Assembly: GCF_965638725.1 (NCBI RefSeq)
Contig: NC_134949.1
Coordinates: forward strand, 51,240,151 to 51,304,150
Direction of reading: 5' to 3'
DNA from: Aptenodytes patagonicus
Taxonomy: Eukaryota > Chordata > Aves > Sphenisciformes > Spheniscidae
DNA: 64,000 bases
Shown here: piece after piece, positions 1-12,000 of the stretch
Layout of the letters: each line of letters opens with the position of its first letter
How positions within the stretch are numbered: the stretch's first letter is position 1
Notes under the pieces: generated by a model
What the model was told of the DNA's origin: nothing
Seen by the model: the letters and a program-made list of their open reading frames with translations, nothing else
The model's database searches: none
Program-made: the position numbers and the translations under genes

Positions 1-3000
1 TTCTTAACGGTAGGAGTGCTAATAGCTCACAATACGATATTCCACTGGCTCTAAATATCCCTCACTTTCCCACCAACAGAAGCGTATTTAAAATCTTTGT
101 TTTAAAACCGAAGCAAAGGTCTTTGTAGTCAAATCTGTATGCACTGCAATTGTTCCATAGTCTGCCTGTGTGCATGACTCCGGATTTTTTTTTATCCTTA
201 AGTTCTGTTCCTGTTAGTTATTTGGATTTTTATCTCTACTAAAAGTTTAGTATGAATTTCATTTAAGTTTGTCTGCCATTTCACAGGTTACAGTAATTAA
301 GATAACCTGTCAAGTTCCTTAGGAACAATAAGTTTTTACAAACCTGAAAGTAGAATTCCAAAATGAAGTTACAATATAAAGCAATCCCAGAAAGGTATTA
401 AACCTCATCTAAATGAGGAGCTACTCTGTTAATTAATTTGGAGCTTAGTCTTTAATTGGGTAGCGTGAAAGATGGAATTAAGAGTTGTTTGCACGTGCGG
501 TGTTCAAAGAGAAATATGATACAAATAATAAGGGTGGCAAGCTGATGATGTCCAGTCTCTTAAATGGAAGGCACACCCTCCCACTCCCTCTTTTTCCTCT
601 GTCTCACCAATACCCGAGACTCTTGCTTTGTTTGTACTTAGTAGTATACTGAAACGCCTACCAAAAAATACGCAATTCCTCCCAGACCTGTGTGAATATA
701 GCCTCTGAGAAGAAGAGGCTGATCCTGAAGGTTGATCTGCTGCAACAGTGAAAAAGGCAGTATTTCCTGACCTCTCACAGGAGATAGAGGAATCTGCTCC
801 AGTGAGCGTCTAATATTTGAAAAATGATTGGATGTTACAGACTAGGCCTAGGTAGATACTTTAAAAAATAAATAAATAAACCACCCTTTCAGCTGAAAGA
901 TTGTGGCAGTTACAGTGAAACTCTTTGGGTTTTATAAGAGTATTGCAAGAAAGGGCAGGAACAGTCTTGCACTGTGCCTTCAGGAGCGTAGCCATTAAAG
1001 TACTACCCAACAGATTCCACAGTTAAAAATAACTCTTAAATTTTTCAGATTTTAAGCAACTTTCTGCCCTGGTAGACTGTTAGCCTAAAAATTATACTGC
1101 GGCATGGCTCTTGCTCCATCTACAGGAAACAAAAGGCAAGTCTGACGGCACATCTGAGACTGCAGGACGTCTAGAGCTGCCAACAGTGAATGACTTCCAG
1201 GCCAGAAAGATTATGGGATGAAGTGGACAGTTTTCCCTCTTGTGGTTGGATTTAGATTAATACTAAAATATATGCATAAATTCAGATTTGAGACCTTATC
1301 TACATAGTACTCATAGACTTCCTTAGGGAATTGTTCCGGGGGAGTTTAGCACTTAATTCAACAGTTTGTCTGTCAAAAGAAATGCTGTTTTTTTCAGGCT
1401 TTTCTCCCAAAGTTTAGACTGTCTTACACGCTTATGGTAGCCTATAGGATTCTGTTTACTTAAAGAAACATATTTTAACAGCCATGGGTACATAAAGGCC
1501 AGAGGAAGAAAGATATTTTTATTAGAGACAAAATGGTTCAAAGTCTAAAATTTAACCAGTGTATTGGATTAGAAGCTTACAACTGGGAAAGTGAGAACTT
1601 TATTTGACTTTCTGGGGAAAAAGCTGAAGCATTTCTTGGTCCTCTAGCACTTAATTTTGACGCATTTTGAAGGAACTACATTAAGATAAGAACTTGGAGG
1701 AAATACTTTTGTTAGCAAAAGCAGTTAAAAAAAATCGCTGTCAAGTTGATGGTACTTCTTAAACTCTGAAGATGATTCAGTTGGATATATTACTTTCAGA
1801 GACAAATCATGAGACTCTAATTACTACCTTTTTATACTTTTGGGTATAGAGGTTTTCAAAAGACACTACTGTCTGCAAGAATGATGCTACATTTTGGAAG
1901 CACATATCTTTGCCTAGAGAGTAACCAGATATCAGTGACAGTAATCACATTTATATAGCTACATCTGGTTGCACAAAAGCTTCATTATAAGCTTTGGGGA
2001 ATTTTTACACTTAATGTAATGGAGTGCTTCTAATTGTTTCATTCAGAATTACTCAGCTAAGAGTATTTGTTTAAACCACTGATTTGCTTGGAGGGAGAAT
2101 CGAGGAGCTGTTAAGTAAATTCTACTTTGAGTAACATTGATGATAAATTCTCATTGTGACTATGGGGCACTAATAAGTTGAAAAAACTTCTCTATGAAAG
2201 CTATTCAGTATTGGTAAACTTACTTGGTCGTGGTGTTTGCCGTGTGTTGGATATCAGTTAACTGTCAGGCTCCCACTTAGCAGTTCAGAGAAGCCCTCCT
2301 GCATCTATTGATGGTGAGTTTCTTTGTCTTTCAGCAGTCCTGTTGTCATACACCTGCCTTTAAGAAATCTTTGTAATGTAAATAAGGCCTTGGCTAGGAC
2401 TTCTTAAAGAGTTATAAAATCCTGGAAGTTTTTTGGTTTGGGGGGGATGTTGGTTGGGGTTGGGGGGGGCAGTTGTTTGTGTTTGGTGTGAGGGGGAGTA
2501 ATCTTTTTCCTCCCTCTGGAGCATAGTCCCCTTTAGAGCAGTTCTTGGTCCTTGGAAAAGCTTTTCTTAATGTCTGAGAAACCTGCAGAGTCTGTACTGG
2601 GCTCTCTGTCACGCTGTTAAGCCCTATATTTAAAGATATTAAACAATCTTGTTCTTTGCTGCAACTTTAGGGAAGAAATGAAGAAACTACAAAACTTGTG
2701 CACCTAAAACTGTACACTTGGACACCTGAAGTATTAAAAAAAGACTAATCCCACAGATTCATGTTGTTACTTTTGATGGAATGGGATAATGGGAAATTGC
2801 TTTTTTTAGTTGTTCGGTTTGCCACAAAGTAGAAATCTTAAAGGATATAGTGATTCCTGGGTAGTGTTGCATGAGAAGAAGGGCAGAAACTGGGGACAGA
2901 AGCCTAAGTTTGTAGCCTTTTAGGTTCTGCTTCTCTTTTTTAAAAGATGCTGTAATGTTGAGGAAATTAGGACTGATCAGTAAAACTTAAACGTTTCTTC

Positions 3001-4505
3001 AGTGTGTGTTCCTTTAGGCTAATAAATGCTTTTCATTACCCAGCGTAAAGCACAAGTAGCCTTTAGGGCCTCTTGTGGCATAGCTGACCCTTTCAGACCA
3101 AAATAAGGGTCTGTCACTTTCATAATTAATGTGCTGCCTAATCACTTATCCAGCAGGTCCAGTTACGTATTTCAGCCTCGTGAGCTCTAACAGGTTATCT
3201 CTGTCATCACAGCAGACAACCAGAAGCATATTGTATGTAGTTTTGCATTAACTTTAGGTCTAGCTCTTGCTCTAGATAAGCAAAAGGCTTGTTGAGTCGC
3301 ACAGGCTGCGATCAGACTTCCTTCATCAAAATTGCTTAATAAATAACACCAGCCATCTGCTTTCTTTAAAAGACACACAAAATATTCACTTCTAAGATCT
3401 TGATTAGACTTACTGCTAAAGCCTGCCCAGTTGTCTGTCAGTTACTCATTAAAATGTAATTAAGATCCATATGGTCCTTTATATAAAGACATAAGACATC
3501 AGTAACTTCCTTTGGTTAAAGCTGGAAACAAAGACTGAAGGCTAGAAAATGTCATCTTAGCGCTAAGGAGCCCTATTTTAAATATCGGTTATACAACAAG
3601 ACCAAAAAAAAATCTAAATATGGCTTTGTCTACCAGTAGACTACATATGCTTTTATGTCTCAGGCGTATGGACTGAGATTTGTTTAGAATAAATGAATGA
3701 TCATAAACTACTTCTGTTGGAAGAGGCATTATATATTACTTTTGGAAAAACAAACCCCAGAGTCTTAGTAGAATATAATGACCACCTTAACTGTATTGAT
3801 AAAAATTACTAAGCACAGGCTGATAAACATAGGGGTTGTTTTAAAAAGTTGGAGTAAAACTCTGAATTTAAAGCCTTTTGTAATGTTACTAACTAGAAAA
3901 AGAATTCAAAACTGTTTGTAGAGAATTGGGGATGTAAATTTGGTTTTAAGTTTACATGCCAAAAGCTACACTTTTCTATGAAAACTAGCATACATGAAGT
4001 CATTATGCTGCATGATCCACCCAGTAACCTACAGTTTAATTTGTTAGTGTATTTTGAAAACTTGGACTTAAGTTTCTGTGTAAATCAGCAATGGAGTTTT
4101 AATGATTCCTTCTCTAGATTTATTATTATACTACTTTAAATTATCTCTTTTCCTATCTACTTCCCTGGATTATTTCAGTACTGGATGTCATTTATCTCTT
4201 TAATAAAATACAGGACACACAGAACATGGTAAGTAAAATGGTATTTGGTCTGGATGGAAAACTTGAAAGATTTATGCATTCTTTGATCCACTCATTAGGA
4301 CAAGCTTTTGTGCTCTAATACTCTTAAGTACTCTAAAACTAGAAACTCCAGAAGCAATGCGGCACTGTATAATTAAAACTGATGTTAAAACACTTGCTTA
4401 AATAACCCTAATAAGGAGGAGTATGCTGGTATAGGAGGCTGGTACTGGTATTTTAGTTTTTGAAATTAAAAAGCACGTTAACACTTTTTCCTGTTTGTTT
4501 TGTAG
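1..4505 (+). other. NUDT4: NUDT4 intron (upstream of first visible exon)
   Basis: AT-rich sequence left of the first recognisable NUDT4 exon. I looked for the exon that should carry most of the Nudix box and did not find it, so it and the start codon lie left of the window. Only short chance open frames are visible. The right end is a normal acceptor, a pyrimidine-rich stretch ending TTTTGTAG at 4505. No repeat family was recognised. Confidence 0.7.
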
Positions 4506-4550
4506 GCCGGAGTAAAGGGAAAGCTAGGCAGACTGCTTGGGATATTTGAG
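4506..4550 (+). CDS. NUDT4: NUDT4 coding exon (15 codons)
   Basis: This 45-nt exon in phase 0 starts after TTTTGTAG and ends before the donor GTGAGC. It encodes AGVKGKLGRLLGIFE. The leading Ala-Gly-Val is the end of the Nudix signature, and the remainder is the following strand. It is small but matches the known protein residue for residue as I remember it. Confidence 0.93.
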
Positions 4551-7500
4551 GTGAGCTATTTTTTTTACCTTTCAAAAACAATGTTCTTTTTTTTTTTTTT
4601 GTGAGAGTTGATAAACTACAACATCAGACTTAAGTTCTTAAGTATTACCTGCCTATAATTTTGCAATGCTACTCGAAATGCTACATTAGACAGGTGATTT
4701 CCTTTAGTTGTTACATGATGTGTGAAGATTTGAATAGGAAGATTTCAAAGTACTTGGAACTTTCCTGGAAAGATTAAATTAGTACTTGGACAACATCTAG
4801 AAGTAAGAAAAAAAAAGTGAAACCAACATTGTAGATCTAGGATTTCTGAAATATCACAGATGCCTTTTTTGGGGCACTATTTTGACTTTTCCTCTCTGAT
4901 AAGATTTTGCTGAAGTAACTTGTCAACTTCGACACACCTAAATTGATAGGTCTATATATGAAGTATCTCATTATGGCTTTGATTCATTAAAAAAGCTAAG
5001 GCTTTGGATAACAGATAAATCTAACCCTTAGCAATACTACGTAGTTCAAAACTTGTATTTCGTAGTGTAAACATCAGACTGAACTACTGACAGCACAAGG
5101 ATGCACGCTAGATATAACTCTCTTTTAGTGTTGGCGTTGCCCATTTCTGCTCAGGTTCTAGACAGGAATAGACTGTAGAAATGTAGGTGTGAGTCTTCAG
5201 ATCATAATACATCCAGCATTATTGATGTTGTGCTGTGTGATGGGTGAGAGTGGAAGTCCCTTAGTCTAGTATTTATTTATGAATCTTCACAGTTTAATTA
5301 TAAAACCCAACTTTCAGAGGCAGTGTATTCCTGATGGGAATTTCCTATGTTGAAATATTACCCAGTCACGTATGACTAGTTGATGTAGTGCTAAAGGTAT
5401 TCCCATTGTGAAGTATGGAAACCATGACAAAATTAGAGAAGTTCCCGTTTGTAGTTAGTAGCACTCGCCCTTTTTCTGATTTGTTTTGGGTTTATGAGTA
5501 CACGTGGATGGTCCTACACGTTAAAAACTTGTCTGTGTTTTAACTCTGCTGGTTAGTCTACAGAAGTATTCTGTATTTCCCAGCTCAGACCAAAAGAAGA
5601 CGGGATACCTATCATCTTGTTGCCTTAAAACAGAGGCTGCAAGGGATGATGATTCTTTGGTAATTCACCTGTATGTTCTTCTGAAGCCATCTGCCACCAT
5701 CTAGACCAGAGGAGATAAAAACCTGTGTTGAGTGGCACTTTTCTAGGTTACTTCTAACTTAAATCAAGGCCCTACTTCAGTTTCACAACACGGCCCCACA
5801 AACAGTTGTTAGTACCATTGAGGGGGCCACACATTGCGACCTGGGGATGGAACCAAGAGAAGATGGACATTATATTGCTGCCGACGCCTCGTATTCTAGA
5901 ACTACAGCCAGAAAGGATACACAATATAGATGTATTTGCTCCATTTAATAGTGATCTTGACAAAGAACTGTCCTGGAGTATTTTTATTTCCTAGTAAAGC
6001 ACAACGGTTTAAAACTATATTAAGCTTGTAGTGAATCAGAGTTAAGCAGGAATGGTTATTGGCACAAGGATAAAACCATCTGTAAGGGGAGCTAGGGCAC
6101 AACATCTCTTGGTTCTTCACATAGTTGTAATCGTAGATGGTCCTGGGTTTTCTAGGCACTCAGTTCTTTTCCAAGGGGCAGCATGGTTTGGTTAGTCGGG
6201 TTGGTTAGTCAGGTAGCACCGCCAGCCTGCTTTGGAGCTAGCAGGGAGTAATGTCTACACAGACCTCGCGTGGACTGGCTGTGGCACAGCGGCCCTGCCC
6301 TGAGCAGGCTACCTCTGTCCGTCTCTGTATTATTTGACTTGCCTTGTTCAAAAAGCATGTGCTTTCTAAATAGGTGGTTAGTGCTGCCAACGTGGCAAAC
6401 CTGTCGAGTGAACAGATGGTAATGATTTTTGCATTTGTCATGATTGCAAACATAGGCTATTTAATTTGCCTCACTTACTGAGTGAAACTTTATAGCCAGC
6501 TTTGCATAGATGATTTGGCCACATGAAGCCGTGGTTCCATCTTGCAAAGTTTTTTTTAATAACCTTTCACCTAGGAGCATGAGTTGTGGAAACAGTTTAA
6601 GCAAATGCACTCTACTGCGGTAACTTACAACATACGTAAAAGATAAGTAAGGGGCAGTATTAGTGGACAACTGCTAATATTAAACTGGGTGACCAAGAAC
6701 ATAGTTTGGTCCTAACTTCATGATCTTCAAATTTGCTTGGGTTGGTTTGTTGGGGTTTTTTTAGCCTAGTAAAATAGAATAGCTGTTATTTCAAACAAAA
6801 CTTCAGTTTTCCCATCCTTTTGGGCCTACTCAGTACAGATGTTTGTTTAGTGAAAATAAAAGCGAGGTTTTGCTGGCAAGTATCCTTCAGAGGTAAGTAA
6901 TTTCTAATCTTATAGTTGTGGTAAGTCTGTTAAGTCATTTTTGCTGAGAATTAAAACATCTACTTCTAATATTCAAGCAGAACCAGGATCGGAAGCATAG
7001 GACATATGTTTATGTGCTTACTGTGACGGAAATACTGGAAGACTGGGAGGATTCAGTTAATATAGGTAAACCCATTCTCTGTCCTCATGTGCTACACTTA
7101 GAATGTATTAAGCAAACTTTGTCCATTTTCTGAAGCAATTCATATAATTCTGGGGGGGGAATACTAATTCTGTTCTATAAACTGAAATTACTGGAAATTG
7201 TGATGCTGTTCTTTCACACTTTTGTACACGTATAACCAGGGTTGCTTCCGACATACTGTGTTACTCTTATGTTATATTAATTAGGGATTAATTAGGGTAT
7301 TCTAAGTATTATGATGGAATAAACTTCATTATTAGTTGCTGATACAGCTTTTAATTTTTTTTTTAAAGGCCAAATATTATACTGACAAATTATTTTTTCC
7401 TTAAAAAGTAGAACGTTTTGCTGTCTGATACTCTAGGGTGTGTCTGAAAGTGTCTTTGAAAAACAAAAATCTTTCGAAAGTTTTGATGAGGCTCTTTTTC

Positions 7501-9238
7501 CCCCTGATTCTCCTGGGGAAAAAAAATCACTAGTATTTACTTTCACCTTAGCCTGATTTTTCAGTAGTGATAGTGCTGACCTTTAGAGGCATCTATTCCT
7601 ATATATACGTCTATGTCATACAGATACCACTGTCATGCAGTTTAGTTAGATTAACATCCTTTGTGATGTTGTATGGATCTTCCACTTTGAATTTAATTAG
7701 GGAAACATTAACTGGTTTTGTCCTTAAGTTTAAAAAAACAAACAAACAAACAAACAAAAAAACTTAGTTCATTCAGTGTTTTTGTCCAGCTGAAATTTCA
7801 GTTAACTAAGAATTGGTGTAAAAAATGACATCCTACCTTGACTGGTTATGCTTTGCCCCTTTCAGGAGGCAGTGCTTTAGGAGTGTTAACGTTCATAAAC
7901 TTAGCACTATTGATCTGTCAGCAAATGGCATGTAACTGTAAGGGTGGTTTCAAAACTGTGCTCAGTTTTTCAGGTGGAGAGAGAATGTTTTGTTTCCAAT
8001 ACTATCAAGTTGGGGGGAGTGCACCCTCTTAATTGCATGGTCAGGTTCCCTGTATAGCAACGCTGATCGGTGGTCTGTTACTTAAGAGGATCAATATTGG
8101 CAGGGGTGGGGTTGTTCTGAGGGTTTTTCTCTACCTGGAACCGTACAGGGCCCGTGAGGACAGCGCTGGTCTGTTCCTGCTTCGTGCCGAGCTGTGGGGT
8201 AGAGGAGGGGAGCATCCAGCACTGGGGCTACTGCCGGCTTCCTTCTGGGGAGCGCTGCTGGTGGCGGGATGCTAGCTGGATGAACAGCCCTGGCGGGGCC
8301 ACATACCTTGGTCTTAAACAAGCAGTTTATAGATGTCTTAATAATGTTCAAGCATAGTACCTGTAACACTGTAAAACCAAATGAAAAGTAGAATTAATCC
8401 CACTTTTAACAATACTATCCTTGACCTTGTCTATAAGTATTGTCAGAGACCTCTAATTTTAAAGGACTTACTTGTATAAGAAAGATGGTCTTAGGACTAT
8501 CTTACTAAGATAAGTCTTAGAACTTACCTAAACATACCTCTAGTATAAGGTATATTATTTTTTAAAACTTACGGCTAACCTGAGTAACTCCGTACATGGA
8601 TATGTTTTGAGTATGGAACGCTGCTTTCTAAATCAGACCAAGCCATTCTTCTGCAACTTCATGCATGCGTGCATGTTCATTCTTCAGGTTGGCTTTCTGC
8701 TAGGCATGACAATGTAGGAAGGCAGTATTAAGTCATTTAAATAATAATATCCTTTTCTGTAAGGACTAGATGTGGCTTTTGGAGCATATGAATGGTCGTA
8801 TGAGCTTCTGCCCAGTATCTGCTTCAAGAGAGTTATCTGAAAGGCTTTATTACGAACTGCATTTCAGTAAGCTTGAGTGAATCCCTTGTGTTCATCAGTT
8901 CTTTGGAGGTCTTTTCACTCTGTATCTTTTGCCTGACAACTTGAACTTCTGAAGTAAAAGAAATGAGAAAAAGCAACAAATGGTGCTGTTACAAATTTGT
9001 AACTCTGTTTTTCTTTGTGGATTATACTCATTTAGGAAGGAAAAGAGAATGGTTTAAAGTAGAAGATGCAATCAAGGTCCTTCAGTGTCACAAGCCTGTT
9101 CATGCAGAGTACTTGGAAAAACTGAAACTGAGCTGTTCACCCACTAATGGAAACTCTGTGGTTCCCCCTCTTCCAGATAATAACTCCTTGTATGTCACTT
9201 CTGCACAGACTTCTGGGTTGCCCTCTACTGTGAGATAA
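4506..9238 (+). CDS. NUDT4: NUDT4, diphosphoinositol polyphosphate phosphohydrolase 2 (partial, C-terminal 110 residues in 3 exons)
   Basis: NUDT4 (DIPP2) is a cytosolic Nudix hydrolase that removes the beta-phosphate from inositol pyrophosphates such as InsP7 and also acts on diadenosine polyphosphates. Three coding exons are visible: 4506-4550, 6981-7065 and 9036-9238 (stop TAA 9236-9238). Phases agree across both junctions (0, then 1) and give 110 residues, which fits residues 71-180 of the 180-residue human protein. The first visible codons, AGVKGKLGRLLGIFE, hold the last residues of the Nudix box; its catalytic glutamates are upstream and not visible. The next exon gives NQDRKHRTYVYVLTVTEIL, and the last gives GRKREWFKVEDAIKVLQCHK followed by the variable Ser/Thr/Asn-rich tail ending in Val-Arg. 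The wording fits NUDT4 better than NUDT3, whose tail differs. The gene is convergent with UBE2N. Truncation is by the window edge, not by mutation. Confidence 0.95.
4551..6980 (+). other. NUDT4: NUDT4 intron
   Basis: 2.4 kb intron with GT-AG ends. The stretch about 5772-6159 has overlapping short open frames on both strands (62, 63 and 85 codons) that I do not recognise. The 3' end carries two in-frame acceptors three bases apart. Confidence 0.85.
6975..6980 (+). promoter_or_regulatory. NUDT4: Tandem NAGNAG splice acceptor of NUDT4
   Basis: The hexamer AAGCAG ends the intron. Splicing after 6977 adds CAG (Gln) before Asn-Gln-Asp; splicing after 6980 omits it. Human DIPP2-alpha and DIPP2-beta differ by one glutamine at this place, so both isoforms appear possible here. 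Which site is preferred cannot be told from DNA alone; CAG is usually the stronger acceptor. Confidence 0.8.
6981..7065 (+). CDS. NUDT4: NUDT4 coding exon (28 codons plus 1 nt)
   Basis: The exon begins AACCAGGATCGG and encodes NQDRKHRTYVYVLTVTEIL followed by EDWEDSVNI. It ends in phase 1 before the donor GTAAAC. An upstream alternative acceptor would extend it by one CAG codon to 6978. The acidic EDWEDS run and the aromatic YVYV strand are typical of DIPP enzymes. Confidence 0.95.
7066..9035 (+). other. NUDT4: NUDT4 last intron
   Basis: 2.0 kb intron, GTAAAC to TTTAG. It contains a short (CAAA)n run at about 7734-7760 and an unusual GC- and CpG-rich patch at about 8030-8310, in otherwise AT-rich sequence. 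No coding or RNA gene was recognised. Confidence 0.85.
7734..7760 (+). repeat. (CAAA)n simple repeat
   Basis: About five uninterrupted AAAC units flanked by A runs, inside the last NUDT4 intron. It may be the decayed tail of a retroposed sequence, but no body was recognised. Confidence 0.8.
9036..9238 (+). CDS. NUDT4: NUDT4 terminal coding exon
   Basis: Entered in phase 1 (G from the previous exon plus GA makes Gly), then RKREWFKVEDAIKVLQCHKP, then the end of the Nudix fold and a tail rich in Ser, Asn and Pro that ends Ser-Thr-Val-Arg before TAA at 9236-9238. The upstream methionine at 8963 is intronic and not a start: the acceptor TTTAG at 9031-9035 and homology fix the exon edge. Confidence 0.95.
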
Positions 9239-9505
9239 ACATTTGGATTACCTTTTTATTCGTGTCATCACAAGGGGAGACATCTGTGATCACATGTAGG
9301 CATCTGTATAACTGTCAATTCTAAGTGAAATATGTGAATGTGTCATAATGTCAAATTTATTTGAACGTGTTTTTTCCTTTTTAAAAATGTAAAATAGTAT
9401 TTCAGCAAACCAAAGCCATATATGGATTTTTTTTAAGATGCCTTAATAGGCCATTTTTAAAAAAAAAAAAAGAAACTTGAGTATATAAATTTCCATATTC
9501 GCTAA

Positions 9506-9511
9506 AATAAA
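9506..9511 (+). terminator. NUDT4: Candidate poly(A) signal AATAAA (NUDT4)
   Basis: Canonical hexamer 268 nt after the NUDT4 stop codon, in AT-rich 3' UTR. Its use cannot be judged from sequence alone. Confidence 0.45.
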
Positions 9512-9718
9512 ATATGCATCTCAGCGGCGTTCAGCTTATTTAAGACTTGTCAGTTTTAGTCAGTAGTTCCGCAAGAGTACTTGCTTAGAAAAAAGCTTGA
9601 GCAAATAGTCTTATACTAAACTCTTATTTGGTATCCACAGGTGAAGCGCTAAGATCTTAAGATGGCAGTATTTGGGTAAATGGGTGTGTCGAAGGCAGAG
9701 ATGCACAAGTGTGACTAC

Positions 9719-9724
9719 AATAAA
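9719..9724 (+). terminator. NUDT4: Candidate poly(A) signal AATAAA (NUDT4)
   Basis: Canonical hexamer about 480 nt after the stop codon. It is an alternative to the one at 9506; either or both may be used. Confidence 0.45.
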
Positions 9725-9745
9725 GCACTAAACCACATTCAGCCC

Positions 9746-12000
9746 ATGGAGAGCAAAGGATACCAACACTAAGCGCTGCTTGCCTCAGTTATCCGAAAGG
9801 TTGCCTTGTCCTATGCAATCTTCGTGTCATGTATAACCAGAGCAAGAACAATAACTTTGTCTTGCAACTACCAAAACTATCCACTATACTTTTGTTTCAT
9901 CACTTGGTCAGCTGACGAACTGTCGGAAGACTTCCATGAAAAGCATTGTAGATCCCGCTTCCCCCATTTTTTTCCTTTTAGCATTTTGATACGTTTTGTT
10001 CATGGCGTAGTTACACTGCAGGCTCAAAAACCTCTGATCTTCAATGAGAAGCATCTTCTGTAGTGTTCCTGCAGCCTGTTGCAGTTTAAAAATGTTTAGA
10101 GGAAAGTAAGGCTTACCCAAGGGGCACCCTTGCATTACAGAGGGGTCTGTTAGCAGGCACGCGTTGAGGTGTCTTGCCCAGCAGGAGCTAGTAGCGGGGT
10201 GCCTCCCGGGCTTGGAGACAGGTGGGCTGATACTTACACTAGTGGAGAAATAATATTCCTTTGTCTTATTCAGAAGGTGCGCTGAAAGCCCCAATTTTAA
10301 GTTAATTCTTCAATACTTCAGTTTTATTGTTTTAACATCAATTGTTTTAGCTTCTTCAATTGAAAGCTGGCCTCTTGATAAAAACTTAGTTGGAATAAAT
10401 GAGGTACAGCTGACAACTTCCCTGTTCTTAATTATTTTCTCCTCTTTTTCAGCCAGAAAGATAAAAACTAAATCCACTGTAGGTCTTAATGTTTTTACCA
10501 TAGGATTACTCTCTCTCTCTCTGTGTGTGTGTATGGTTTCTTCTACAAGAACACAATCTAATTCATATGAACGTCCTAATTCTGACTTTTTTCTAGGATC
10601 TAAACCCAACTGTACCTCCTCTATAGCCAGCCAAAACAGAGGTTGAGGTAGACCATTACCTCACATGTGAAGTTTATTCTGGGTAAAGCTCATTCTCTTA
10701 CACAACATTTGAACCTTTGTAAATAGTCCAACTAGTAAATAGTGAGTGTAAAATGGAAAATAAATGTAATTTAAACCTTTTGTTACTCAATACACAAATG
10801 GTTAACTTCTACTTTTTTAACACAAATTGTGTAAAATGCTGCTATAAATTAAACTTTTTTGTGCTGTTACACTTTTTTAGGAAAAAAAGTTGTTGCCAGA
10901 AGTTACTCCTTAGAAAACCAATCTTGTGCCATATGTAAATGCAGTGAAACTAGGGGGACAGATGATCCGATCTCTTAATGCTGCTCTCTTTGAAGAGGCA
11001 TAAATACTACTGACAAGAGGCATGAGCCACAAAGCTGAAGACTCCTGAAATGTTGGGTAGGATGCTGCTTTCCATCCCTGTGTCTCCGATTCCAGGTCAC
11101 TTCCAGAACTGGAAAGAACACACAGCTCTGTTCAGGTGCACCTAAAGGTGGAAGTATTGCCAACAGCTTATCCATCCGTTCAGTCATGAGGTGAGGGGGC
11201 TGGGGAAGGAGCGTTGATATTTCAGTAGCGAACACAAGGGCACGCGTACTTTACACTGAACCTAATCCAGACGGGGACACCATTTGCTCAGCTCACTTCT
11301 TTAAGCTGAATGGTCTATCAAAAGCGCTGTTTTGCCAGGTGAAACAGAAGAGGGTGGAGCCGAGCATGTTGAAGAATGTCTCATCTTTGTTAAAATCATA
11401 CCCGCGGTGTGTAGGGGTACCTCTGGCTCTAAAGCTGCCTTTAAAAGAGTGAATCATTTAGCTCCCTTTTTTGATCACTTTGCTGCTCGCTTTTTTGTTC
11501 AGTAGTCATTTTAACACTTTAAATTGAGCAAACTTGTACAGGCTTTCTTGTAACAAGATTATATAGAATCTGTGAAAGCTAAAACAAGAATCCGGAGTTT
11601 GAGTTCTTATTCATAAAAAAATGCTTCTGTCTCCATTTCAGATTCTTGGAATGAAACCAATCCAAGCTTGTATGAGATTTAGTGGTAATGCATGATCTTA
11701 TTTTGTAACTCTTGAATTATGTATTTGATAATAATAATGTAAAAATGTACAGTATTGCTGTTGCTAACAAACTCAGAGTTGATTGCCTATAAATATTTTG
11801 GTTATTTTTTGGTCACACACATTTGAGCTGTTCAGTAGTGCCAGACAGGTTGGTTTTTTTTAAACAGCATTTGTTGTATAAATCTCTTCAGTCTCTATGC
11901 AACCTTCAGAATGAAGCTCTATTGCTTAGTTTGACTTCTACTTCCTTTCAAAGATCGATGTTCTGTGAATTGTACAGGTAAACTGAAAACACTTCAGTTA
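9746..12000 (+). other. Likely distal NUDT4 3' UTR or downstream flank
   Basis: No gene recognised. Further AATAAA hexamers occur on the plus strand (near 10395 and 10765). About 11640-11850 looks like AU-rich 3' UTR sequence, with runs such as TGATAATAATAATG. A small (CT)n(GT)n microsatellite lies at about 10508-10531. Whether the NUDT4 transcript reaches this far needs RNA data. Confidence 0.35.

Larger units (their letters stand above)
9239..9745 (+). other. NUDT4: NUDT4 3' UTR (proximal part)
   Basis: AU-rich sequence following the stop codon without interruption. It carries AATAAA at 9506-9511 and again at 9719-9724, so a proximal transcript end near 9740 is plausible. NUDT4 orthologues have long 3' UTRs, so longer forms may run several kilobases further right. 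Confidence 0.65.

Noticed and set aside
8963-9035. N-terminal extension of the last NUDT4 frame
   Set aside because: It lies in intron; the acceptor at 9031-9035 and the homologous protein set the exon edge at 9036.
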